From NCBI RefSeq assembly GCF_000761545.1, contig NZ_JPMY01000018.1:1-64000 (forward strand): a DNA stretch of 64,000 bases, given 5' to 3'. The stretch's first letter is position 1; every line of letters begins with the position of its first letter. The stretch is from Pseudomonas sp. ML96. GTDB lineage: Bacteria > Pseudomonadota > Gammaproteobacteria > Pseudomonadales > Pseudomonadaceae. Under the pieces are notes generated by a model that was not told the origin of the DNA, ran no database searches, and saw nothing but the letters and a program-made list of their open reading frames with translations. Shown in pieces: positions 17,258 through 25,351 of the stretch. A program made the translations under genes and the position numbers.

Positions 17258-17722
17258 ATGGGCGCATTGGAAAACCGCATTCCGCCGCCTCTGGTAGCCA
17301 CCCTGTTTGGCTTGCTGATGTGGCTTGCCGCCCGCCAGTTGCCGGGTGCTCTGCAGCTAGCCATCGAGTGGCGTATCGCTCTGGCGCTGCTGGTACTGCT
17401 GGCAGGAGTCTCTATCTGCCTGGCCGGCGTATTGTCCTTCCGCCATGCCCGTACCACGGTCAACCCGCTGAAGCCGGAAACGGCTTCGGCGCTGGTCAGC
17501 TCAGGGGTCTACCGGTATACGCGAAATCCCATGTACCTGGGCTTCGCCACTGCCCTGCTGGCCTGGGCGATCTACCTCGCCTGGCCGCCGGCACTGCTGG
17601 GTGTGCTGGGCTTCGTGCTGTACATGAATCGCTTCCAAATCGAACCGGAGGAGCGAGCCCTGGCCGGTCTTTTCGGCAGCGACTTTGAGCAGTACTGCAG
17701 TCGGGTGAAGCGCTGGTTGTAG
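17258..17722 (+). CDS. Isoprenylcysteine methyltransferase-family (ICMT/PEMT) membrane protein
   Basis: This 154-residue protein has about four membrane segments and the C-terminal ICMT/PEMT signature: GVYRYTRNPMYLGF, followed by ...EPEERALAGLFGSDFEQYCSRVKRWL. Bacterial members are often linked to metal-resistance and redox operons, and their substrates are mostly unknown. It starts 4 nt after the DsbA-like stop, and the upstream open frame is shadow sequence. It is the last gene of the operon. Confidence 0.85.
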   Translation: MGALENRIPPPLVATLFGLLMWLAARQLPGALQLAIEWRIALALLVLLAGVSICLAGVLSFRHARTTVNPLKPETASALVSSGVYRYTRNPMYLGFATALLAWAIYLAWPPALLGVLGFVLYMNRFQIEPEERALAGLFGSDFEQYCSRVKRWL

Positions 17723-17852
17723 GGTGAATAGATGTCCGCTTTTGGCCGGTAGCAGCCGGTGTCGTTGGGCAGCTTCCGGCTAATAGCTGCTCGTCGGGTG
17801 CAGGTTTGTGCGTGATTCGGAAGGGGGGTAACACAGGGCGCGATCCAAGTGC

Positions 17853-19367
17853 TCAGCCCAGAACTACTCTATTGCGGCCAGTACTTTTAGCCTGGTAGAG
17901 CGCTGTATCTGCACGTTCAAGCCAGTATTCCATGGGATAAGTGCTATCGATCTGGATCAGCCCAATACTGACCGTGGAGTGGAGGATTCCTTGAGGACTA
18001 TCTAGGCGTTCGTCGGCCCAGTGTTCACGTAGGTGATTTAGTAGCGTAGTGGCTTGATCCTGCTCGGTATCTGGCATTAGTAGAACGAACTCCTCACCCC
18101 CAAACCTGGCAAACAGATCGGTTCGACGGATCCGTTTATGACAGAGATGGCTGAAACGCTGTAGCACCTGATCACCGATAGCATGTCCATAGCGGTCGTT
18201 GATTTTTTTGAAATAATCCAGGTCGAAAATTGCCAGACAAGCCGGACTAGAGTTGCGACTGCTACGCACTAGTTCGTGCTCAGTTCGCTCTGCAAAGGCC
18301 CGACGATTTAGGGCGCCGGTTAGGGGGTCGCGGAAGGCCAGCGAACGTAGCTCTTCTTCCAATGCTTTGCGCACACTGACGTCACGTATCTCCGCGACCC
18401 TACTGCCATCATCCAGAGCCGCCACACTAAGTTCCGCCGCGAATTGAGAGCCGTCGCCACGCAGTGCCTGGAAATCATGAGGCTGGCTATCGGCGACTGA
18501 TAGCTGTATCAGGAGGTCATCGTTTGCTTCGAACAGGTCTGCAAGCGGTTGCCCTATCAGCTCACTTAGAGGGCGGGCATATAGCTCTGCCAGCATCGGG
18601 CTGGCATCGAGTATTCGGCCCTCTTTTAACAGCATAACGCCCCCATTTGTCACGCTCATCAACCGTTCAAAACGATTGGAGCTGACCCTGGCTTCGCGAG
18701 CGTGATGTTGGCTATCTAATAGGGCTCGCTTTAAGGTCAGTAATGCCATGCCGACGAGAGCGGCTACCCACAATGGCACACCGAAATTGATAGGTAGCAG
18801 GTAGGACATCGAGCTTGTTTCATCGACATGCTCAATGCCTTGCAAGCTGGTTACTAGAGCGAGAAGCCCACTAATAGTCGTAACCAAGCAATAGCCAGCA
18901 AAAGTCAGCGCTACGAAACGTCTTACTCCTTTGAGCTCTGGCTCGCCTGGTCCTGACCAGAGCGTATAGCTTGCAAGCCCTGCGAGTAGAGCGCTGATGG
19001 TTGAGTGGAAGGCCACAAGCAACTCGGAGTTGAAGGGGGAAACCCACCAATGCCAAGCCAAGAAGGCACAAACCAATCCTGCGCTGGATGGCACCATCCA
19101 CCATGGGGGTGACAGCCCCAAGAAGCGAAAAAGCCCCACCACTAATACAGCTTCTCCAGCAATCTGCAGAGCGTTGCCGACGACATTAGGAAGAGGGCGC
19201 TCGATAATCGAAAGAAGAAAGCCGGAGACTAGTAGCAGAACCCCGCTAGTCCAAACCCCAGGGCCGCGATACGGGCGGGAGTAGTACCAAAGCGCTGTGC
19301 AGGCAACTGCACTAGCTGCCATCAAGTTGATACTCAACAGCAGAGGGGAATAGTACAGGCTGTTCAT
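17853..19367 (-). CDS. Membrane-bound diguanylate cyclase (7TM-like, PAS, GGDEF)
   Basis: This 504-residue protein probably makes c-di-GMP. It has seven hydrophobic segments between about residues 8 and 225. A PAS-like domain follows (VTNGGVMLLKEGRILDASPMLAELYARPLSELIG), then a GGDEF domain (DPLTGALNRRAF ... RYGHAIGDQVLQ). The active site is GGEEF, and an RxxD inhibitory site (RRTD) sits five residues before it, so product inhibition is likely. The frame is open to 19523, but ATG 19367 starts the first TM. It stands alone between the metal block and the lva-like genes, with no linked phosphodiesterase. Confidence 0.88.
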   Translation of the reverse strand: MNSLYYSPLLLSINLMAASAVACTALWYYSRPYRGPGVWTSGVLLLVSGFLLSIIERPLPNVVGNALQIAGEAVLVVGLFRFLGLSPPWWMVPSSAGLVCAFLAWHWWVSPFNSELLVAFHSTISALLAGLASYTLWSGPGEPELKGVRRFVALTFAGYCLVTTISGLLALVTSLQGIEHVDETSSMSYLLPINFGVPLWVAALVGMALLTLKRALLDSQHHAREARVSSNRFERLMSVTNGGVMLLKEGRILDASPMLAELYARPLSELIGQPLADLFEANDDLLIQLSVADSQPHDFQALRGDGSQFAAELSVAALDDGSRVAEIRDVSVRKALEEELRSLAFRDPLTGALNRRAFAERTEHELVRSSRNSSPACLAIFDLDYFKKINDRYGHAIGDQVLQRFSHLCHKRIRRTDLFARFGGEEFVLLMPDTEQDQATTLLNHLREHWADERLDSPQGILHSTVSIGLIQIDSTYPMEYWLERADTALYQAKSTGRNRVVLG

Positions 19368-19712
19368 GTTGAGTTTCCGAGTCAGCCGATGCTTTGCGTA
19401 CGGAGGGCACGTTGGCGAGATACTCAACCGTAATGCAGCGCTTCGAGGGCTTGTGCAGAAGGAGCGCTTGTAGGATGGAGTCTGCTCAACTGCAATGCAG
19501 CTTAGTCTGTGCAGAGATACCACGCCCCAATGGGGCGCCCTAACAGCAGGCTAGATTTCATGGCCCGGATGCGGGGGCTCTAGGCTCGATCGCGTTTCTC
19601 GTCGTCAGTGGTATCGTTGGGGGCACATTGATAGCTCCCCAGCTCAGGACGTTTCAACTTGAATAAATCAATCACGCTGTGCCTAAAGCGGTTGGATTTG
19701 GTCATGTTCCGT

Positions 19713-21665
19713 TCAGCGTGATGAGCGAAGCCGCCGCCACAGAGTGGTCCGACTGATCCCGAGTCGGCGTGCTGCTTCGTCAAGATTGCCCTGACAATTC
19801 TCCAGCGTCTCTTGTATGTGCTGCAGCTGCGCGGTTTTGCCGATGGTGTGTAAGTCCTTTGTGCGTGGTCGCTCCTTCTGAGGGGCAGGCTGGGGCAGGC
19901 TGTCCCACAGTTCTGGCAGAACGCGAGCCAAATACTGCTCATCCACACCGTGCTCGTGGAAGATTTCATGGGCAGAGAGCATCGCTCGCTCGATAACGTT
20001 CTCCAGCTCCCTAACGTTCCCTGGCCAGGTGTAGCGCAAGAGGTAGGGGAGTAGGGCCTCCGTAATGGCGGCAGCGCCTAAAGGTTGTCCCTGGACCAGT
20101 AGGCGCTGGCTGATTCCTCGGGAGATAAGGGGGATGTCCTCGGGCCGTTCGCGCAGGGGAGTGGTCTGCAAGCGAAGAATGTTGAGTCGGTAGTACAGGT
20201 CGGTACGGAACTCACGCTCCTTCATGGCGGCACCCAGATCCTTATGAGTGGCGGCAATGATGCGCACATCGATGGAAATCGGCTCGGTGCCACCCAGGCG
20301 CAGGACCTCACGCTCCTGCAGCACGCGCAGGAGGCGTGTCTGCAACGACACGGGCATGTCACCGATCTCGTCGAGGAATAGTGTGCCTCGATGGGCAGCT
20401 TCGAACAGGCCTGGCTTGCCACCCTTGCGTGAGCCACTGAAGGCGCCTTCCTCATAGCCGAACAATTCACTTTCCAGCAGGGATTCGGGAAACGCGGCGC
20501 AGTTGATGGCGACGAAGGGGGCCTTCCAGCGTGGGCTTTCGTTGTGGATGCCTTGGGCCAGAAGCTCCTTGCCGGTGCCGCTTTCGCCGGTGATCAGGAT
20601 GGTCGATTGGCTGGTGGCGAAACGTTTGGCCAGTTGCAGCATTTCCCGGTTGGCCTTGCTGTTGCCATCTAGCTGGTCGAGCCGGTAGCGGGCAGCGAAG
20701 GCGCCAGGGCGGCGGGTTGAGCGGATGCGTTGGTCGGCGCGCTGAACGGCGGTGATGTCCTGGCAAGTGAAAACTAGGCCGGTGCGTTCGCCGTTCTCCA
20801 GGATGGGTAGCAAGTTACTGACTGCCGAGTGCGATCCGAGCCGGATCACTCGATTCTCCTCACTGGCGCCATCTTGCAACGCTTGCTGCAGGTCCAACTC
20901 CGGACATAATTGCTGCAGCGGCCGTCCTAGCGCAGCACCGATCGGTAATTCCAATAACTGAGCTAGGGCCGGATTGAGTGATTGCACTATGCCCTGGTTG
21001 TCGACCGCCGCGACGCCGGCGGGGATGTGCTTCAGCACGGCATCCAGATGCCGTCGCTTGGCGATCTCGATGCGTTGACTGTCGAGAATACCCATAGCTT
21101 CCTCCAGAGCCTTTCGTGCTGTGTCCTCGCTGAGTGAAAGCACTCCGTGCAGCCCAGCCTGTTCTGCCAGCTCCACCACCGTCGATGAGCCGATGATGCT
21201 GCGGCAGCCTAGTTGGGCCGCCTGCTCGACAGCCTGGCGAGCTCCTTCAAGCGAGGTGTAGGCGGCCTGGTGAATCTGAACCTTGAAGAGCGTGGCCATA
21301 GCTTGCAGGTCCTGGTTGATGCGGCTGTAGCTGATCACGGCCACCTGCGAGGAGGTTTCACTGGCCTGCCCCAACGCCCGGAGCAGATCGCCGCCGCCCA
21401 CCCGCATTGCCAGGACCGGGCGCGTCAAGTGCTTACGCAGGTAGGCGGCCGTGGCCCCGGCACAGACGAACACATCGACCTTGCCTGTTTGCTCCAGTTC
21501 GCGGGCAGTCTGCAGCGCGTCGGCCACCGAGGTATCAAGGACCTCGATACGGGTGTCGGGATAGTCCGGTGTCAGCCTGGTTACCACATCGGCGAGTCGG
21601 CTGCGTTGCTGGGGGCGCTGCAGATGGCTAATCAGCACGACGACCTGGGAGGAGGGAAGGCTCAT
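19713..21665 (-). CDS. lvaR: LvaR-like sigma-54-dependent activator
   Basis: This 650-residue enhancer-binding protein has a PrpR_N-type sensory domain (about residues 5-175), a PAS domain (~200-315) and an AAA+ domain. Walker A is GESGTGKE, the sigma-54 contact loop is GAFSGS (a variant of GAFTGA) and Walker B is LFLDEIGD. A Fis-type HTH ends the protein (GNLDEAARRLGISRTTLWRRLR). It is divergent from five genes whose order and families match lvaABCDE of P. putida, where LvaR is a sigma-54 activator. The name rests on that context. The GAFSGS variant is worth noting but occurs in other activators. Confidence 0.85.
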   Translation of the reverse strand: MSLPSSQVVVLISHLQRPQQRSRLADVVTRLTPDYPDTRIEVLDTSVADALQTARELEQTGKVDVFVCAGATAAYLRKHLTRPVLAMRVGGGDLLRALGQASETSSQVAVISYSRINQDLQAMATLFKVQIHQAAYTSLEGARQAVEQAAQLGCRSIIGSSTVVELAEQAGLHGVLSLSEDTARKALEEAMGILDSQRIEIAKRRHLDAVLKHIPAGVAAVDNQGIVQSLNPALAQLLELPIGAALGRPLQQLCPELDLQQALQDGASEENRVIRLGSHSAVSNLLPILENGERTGLVFTCQDITAVQRADQRIRSTRRPGAFAARYRLDQLDGNSKANREMLQLAKRFATSQSTILITGESGTGKELLAQGIHNESPRWKAPFVAINCAAFPESLLESELFGYEEGAFSGSRKGGKPGLFEAAHRGTLFLDEIGDMPVSLQTRLLRVLQEREVLRLGGTEPISIDVRIIAATHKDLGAAMKEREFRTDLYYRLNILRLQTTPLRERPEDIPLISRGISQRLLVQGQPLGAAAITEALLPYLLRYTWPGNVRELENVIERAMLSAHEIFHEHGVDEQYLARVLPELWDSLPQPAPQKERPRTKDLHTIGKTAQLQHIQETLENCQGNLDEAARRLGISRTTLWRRLRSSR

Positions 21666-21711
21666 GGTGGGGTCTGTTCATTATTGAATTGTTTCGATAC
21701 TGAATGAGCTG

Positions 21712-21727
21712 GTTGCATATTTGCAAC
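21712..21727. promoter_or_regulatory. Candidate upstream activator site for LvaR
   Basis: GTTGCATATTTGCAAC is a perfect 6+4+6 palindrome about 77 nt upstream of the -24 element of the sigma-54 promoter. That is the usual place for an enhancer-binding-protein site. It lies between the divergent regulator and operon. Confidence 0.6.
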
Positions 21728-21802
21728 GATATGTCTGCTGCTCCGATTCCCTTGAATCTCTCAGCCCAGGCTGCACGGGGTCTGTAGGGGTTCTTGAGAA
21801 AT

Positions 21803-21818
21803 TGGCCCAGGGTTTGCT
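21803..21818 (+). promoter_or_regulatory. Sigma-54 promoter of the lva-like operon
   Basis: TGGCCC-N5-TTGCT places GG (21804-21805) and GC (21816-21817) exactly 10 nt apart, matching the TGGCAC-N5-TTGC consensus. It lies about 46 nt upstream of the lvaA-like start. It fits the divergent sigma-54 activator. Confidence 0.85.
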
Positions 21819-21863
21819 CTCGGGGTTCTGCCCATTCGAAACCCAGGCAGAGCCCACAGATTC

Positions 21864-22922
21864 ATGAGCAGTTCTTCAACGATTCCTTTGGCCAGTGATA
21901 CGCCCGAGGCCATGTTCGACGATCACCGCCTGGCCGAATTCATCCGTGAACAGGCTTCGGCAACGCGAGTGGTCATCCAGGCTCGCAAGCGCCTGAGCGG
22001 TGGCGCCATCCAGGAAAACTGGCTGCTGGACCTGCAGATAGAGGGCGGCCCGTGGGTCGGTTCCCGACGTTGGGTGCTGCGCAGCGATGCCCTCTCCGCG
22101 CTTCCCGCCAGCCTAGGTCGCGAACAGGAGTTCGCCGTGTTGCAGGTGGTGCACCAGGCGGGCGTGAAGGTGCCGCGCCCGCTCTGGCTATGCCGCGATG
22201 CTCGCGTCCATGGCCGGGTGTTCTTCCTGATGGAGTACGTGCTGGGTATCGCCGCCGGGCGGTTGCTCAGCGCCGGCGTCGGAGCCCAGGGCCAATCGCG
22301 GCTGGCAGCGCAGCTCGGTGCCAACCTGGCGCGTCTGCATCAGGTCCGCCCGCCGTGCGCCACGCTGGATTTCCTGCCCATGCCGGACAGTTCGCCGGCA
22401 TTGGTGACCATCCAGGCCTATCGCCGCTACCTCGACACCCTCGCCGATGCCTATCCGGTGCTGGAGTGGGGGTTGCGCTGGTGCGAGCTGCAGGTTCCGC
22501 CCAGCAGCGGCTTGTGCCTGCTGCACCGCGACTACCGCACGGGCAACTACCTGGCCAGCGAGCAGGGCCTCGAGGCCGTGCTTGATTGGGAATTCACCGG
22601 CTGGGGCGACCCTTGCGAGGACCTAGGTTGGTTTACCGCCCCTTGCTGGCGCTTCACCCGGCCCGATCTCGAAGCGGGTGGCATCGGCGTGCTGGAGGAT
22701 TTCCTGCAGGGCTACCACGAGCAGTCCACTCTACGCATCGAACGCAGCCAACTGCACTACTGGCAGGTCATGGCCACCCTGCGCTGGGCGGTGATCGCCC
22801 TGCAGCAAGGCCAGCGTCACCTCTCCGGTGAGGAGCCTTCCCTCGAGCTGGCATTGACTGCACGCCTGTTGCCCGAGCTTGAGCTCGACATCCTGAACAT
22901 GACTGGAGCCGATGCGCCATGA
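21864..22922 (+). CDS. lvaA: LvaA-like acyl-CoA hydroxyl phosphotransferase (APH fold)
   Basis: This 352-residue aminoglycoside-phosphotransferase-fold kinase has the catalytic loop LLHRDYRTGNYL and the metal motif LDWEFTGWGDPCEDLGW. In the described lva pathway LvaA, with LvaB, phosphorylates the 4-hydroxyl of 4-hydroxyvaleryl-CoA so that it can be eliminated. It is the first gene after the sigma-54 promoter and overlaps the next gene by 4 nt. No close Shine-Dalgarno is evident at ATG 21864. Assignment to lvaA rests on the operon order, because the family alone is broad. Confidence 0.85.
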   Translation: MSSSSTIPLASDTPEAMFDDHRLAEFIREQASATRVVIQARKRLSGGAIQENWLLDLQIEGGPWVGSRRWVLRSDALSALPASLGREQEFAVLQVVHQAGVKVPRPLWLCRDARVHGRVFFLMEYVLGIAAGRLLSAGVGAQGQSRLAAQLGANLARLHQVRPPCATLDFLPMPDSSPALVTIQAYRRYLDTLADAYPVLEWGLRWCELQVPPSSGLCLLHRDYRTGNYLASEQGLEAVLDWEFTGWGDPCEDLGWFTAPCWRFTRPDLEAGGIGVLEDFLQGYHEQSTLRIERSQLHYWQVMATLRWAVIALQQGQRHLSGEEPSLELALTARLLPELELDILNMTGADAP

Positions 22923-23275
22923 CCCAGCCGAATGCCGCTGAACTGCTCGACATTGCCCGCCAGACGCTGCTGGAGCAGGTCGCGCCGGCGTTGCCCGGCG
23001 AGCTGCGCTATCCGGTGCTGATGATCGCCAATGCCATGGCCATCGCCGCGCGGGAAAGCCGCACCAAGGCCGTGCTCGATGACCAGGAGCGGATGCGCCT
23101 GGCGGCCCTGGTGGATGGGGCTCCCGCCACCTTGCCCGAGGCCCGCCGCCAGTTGGCAGGCGCTATTCGCGCCGGTGTACATGATGCCCCGCACGCCCGC
23201 CGCAACCTGGTTGGCGCATTGCGCGCAATCACGCTCGCCCAACTGGCGATCAGCAATCCCAAGGCCGTGCCCTGA
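22919..23275 (+). CDS. lvaB: LvaB-like DUF6285-type small protein
   Basis: This 118-residue helical, Ala/Arg-rich protein has no signal and no recognisable catalytic motif. Size and position match LvaB, the small partner needed with LvaA for phosphorylation of 4-hydroxyacyl-CoA. Its ATG overlaps the lvaA-like TGA (ATGA), which supports a 1:1 complex made by coupled translation. The family is usually annotated DUF6285. Confidence 0.82.
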   Translation: MTQPNAAELLDIARQTLLEQVAPALPGELRYPVLMIANAMAIAARESRTKAVLDDQERMRLAALVDGAPATLPEARRQLAGAIRAGVHDAPHARRNLVGALRAITLAQLAISNPKAVP

Positions 23276-23328
23276 GCGCGGCTGGCCACACTCACTTCTC
23301 ACGACCGACTCGCCCAACAAGGACAACC

Positions 23329-24501
23329 ATGAACTTCTCTCTCCCGGACGAACTCCTGGCGCTGCAGGCCAAGACCCGAGACTTCATTGCGGAACAGGTG
23401 ATCCCCTTTGAAAACGACCCCCGCCAGGGCGCCCACGGCCCCAGTGACGCCTTGCGCCTGGACCTGCTGGGCCGTGCACGCGATGTGGGCCTGCTGACCC
23501 CCCATGCCAGCCGCGAGATGGGCGGCCTGGGGCTGAGCCACGTGGCCAAGGCCATCGTTTTCGAAGAGGCCGGTTACTCGCCCCTGGGCCCGGTGGCGTT
23601 GAACATCCATGCCCCGGACGAAGGCAATATTCATTTGATGGACGTGGTCGCCACCGAGGAGCAGAAGGACCGTTGGTTACGGCCTCTGGTCCAGGGTCAT
23701 GCACGCTCTTGCTTCGCCATGACCGAGCCGGCGCCGGGCTCGGGCTCCGATCCGTCGATGCTGCGCACGACCGCCACCCGCGACGGTGACGACTACGTGA
23801 TCAATGGCCGCAAATGGCTGATCACCGGTGCCGAGGGGGCCGACTTCGCCATCGTCATGGCGCGCATGGAGGACGGCACGGCCACCATGTTCCTCACCGA
23901 CATGCAGCGTGAGGGCATCGTCCATGAGCGTCAGCTGGATTCATTGGACCGCTGCTTCACCGGCGGGCACGGCCAACTGCGCTTCGACAACCTGCGGGTG
24001 CCGGCGAGTGATGTACTGGGTGAGATCGGCAAGGGCTTTCGCTACGCCCAGGTGCGCCTTGCGCCCGCGCGCCTGACCCACTGCATGCGCTGGCTCGGTG
24101 CCGCGCGTCGTGCTCACGACATCGCCTGCGACTATGCGCGCACTCGTGACGCCTTTGGCAAGCCGCTAGGCGAGCACCAGGGCGTGGGCTTCATGCTGGC
24201 CGACAACCAGATGGACCTGCATGTGGTGCGCCTGGCGGTCTGGCACTGCGCCTGGGTGCTTGACCAGGGCCAGCGGGGCAATGTCGATTCGAGCATGGCC
24301 AAGGTGATCAGCTCCGAGGCGCTGTGGCGGGTCGTTGATCGCTGCATGCAGGTACTGGGCGGGCGCGGGGTGACCGGCGACACGGTGGTGGAGCGCATCT
24401 TCCGTGACATCCGTCCGTTCCGCATCTACGACGGCCCGAGCGAAGTGCACCGGATGAGCCTGGCGAAGAAGCTGCTCGGCCAGCGCCCGGGGAGCCACTG
24501 A
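23329..24501 (+). CDS. lvaC: LvaC-like acyl-CoA dehydrogenase family protein
   Basis: This 390-residue FAD flavoprotein has the ACAD fold: the middle-domain motif CFAMTEPAPGSGSDPS and the C-terminal signature VLGGRGVTGDTVVERIFRDIRPFRIYDGPSEVHR, as in the ACAD10/11 subgroup. In the lva pathway LvaC converts 4-phosphovaleryl-CoA, through the enoyl-CoA, towards 3-hydroxyvaleryl-CoA, which then enters beta-oxidation. It lies 53 nt after the lvaB-like gene and overlaps the SDR gene by 1 nt (TGATG). Confidence 0.88.
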   Translation: MNFSLPDELLALQAKTRDFIAEQVIPFENDPRQGAHGPSDALRLDLLGRARDVGLLTPHASREMGGLGLSHVAKAIVFEEAGYSPLGPVALNIHAPDEGNIHLMDVVATEEQKDRWLRPLVQGHARSCFAMTEPAPGSGSDPSMLRTTATRDGDDYVINGRKWLITGAEGADFAIVMARMEDGTATMFLTDMQREGIVHERQLDSLDRCFTGGHGQLRFDNLRVPASDVLGEIGKGFRYAQVRLAPARLTHCMRWLGAARRAHDIACDYARTRDAFGKPLGEHQGVGFMLADNQMDLHVVRLAVWHCAWVLDQGQRGNVDSSMAKVISSEALWRVVDRCMQVLGGRGVTGDTVVERIFRDIRPFRIYDGPSEVHRMSLAKKLLGQRPGSH

Positions 24502-25268
24502 TGCAGCCCGACCTGGTTCGACTGTTTTCCCTCGACGGTCGTCGCGCCCTGGTGACCGGCGCCTCCAGTGGCCTGGGCCGACACTTCGCCATGACCCTGG
24601 CCGCCGCCGGTGCCGAGGTGGTGGTGACTGCCCGGCGCCAGGCGCCGCTGCAGGAGTTGGTGGAGGCCATCGAGGGGGCGGGGGGACGCGCCCGTGCCTT
24701 CGCCCTCGATGTGACCTGCCGCGAGGATATCTGCCGGGTGCTCGATGCCGCGGGCCCGCTGGATGTGCTGGTCAACAACGCCGGGGTGAGCGACAGCCAA
24801 CCCTTGCTGGCCTGCGACGATGACAGCTGGGATCGCGTGCTCGATACCAACCTCAAGGGCGCCTGGGCCGTAGCCCAGGAAAGCGCCCGGCGCATGGTCG
24901 CGGCAGGGAAGGGGGGCAGCCTGATCAACGTCACCTCGATCCTCGCCAGCCGTGTGGCCGGCGCCGTTGGCCCATATCTCGCGGCCAAGGCCGGCCTGGC
25001 TCACCTGACCCGGGCCATGGCCCTGGAGCTGGCGCGCCATGGCATACGGGTGAACGCTCTGGCGCCGGGCTATGTGATGACCGACCTGAACGAGGCCTTC
25101 CTGTCCGGCGAAGCGGGGCAGAAGTTGCGTGCGCGTATTCCCAGTCGGCGTTTCAACCAGCCGGCGGACCTCGACGGGGCCTTGCTGCTGCTCGCCAGCG
25201 ACGCCGGACGTGGCATGAGCGGTAGTGAGATCGTGGTCGATGGCGGCCATCAGTGCAGCAGCCTGTAG
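24501..25268 (+). CDS. lvaD: LvaD-like short-chain dehydrogenase
   Basis: This 255-residue classical SDR has the cofactor motif TGASSGLGRHF, NNAG, a catalytic Ser region (NVTSIL) and YLAAK as YxxxK. In the lva pathway LvaD reduces levulinyl-CoA to 4-hydroxyvaleryl-CoA. The start overlaps the upstream stop by 1 nt. The 83-nt gap to the ligase gene contains no terminator, so the operon continues. Confidence 0.87.
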   Translation: MQPDLVRLFSLDGRRALVTGASSGLGRHFAMTLAAAGAEVVVTARRQAPLQELVEAIEGAGGRARAFALDVTCREDICRVLDAAGPLDVLVNNAGVSDSQPLLACDDDSWDRVLDTNLKGAWAVAQESARRMVAAGKGGSLINVTSILASRVAGAVGPYLAAKAGLAHLTRAMALELARHGIRVNALAPGYVMTDLNEAFLSGEAGQKLRARIPSRRFNQPADLDGALLLLASDAGRGMSGSEIVVDGGHQCSSL

Positions 25269-25351
25269 GCGCCGCGGTGACTGGCCCTGCGGCGCCGGCG
25301 TTCGCCGTGCTGCAGGGGCGGTCAAGACAATAAGAAATAGGAGATGGATAT

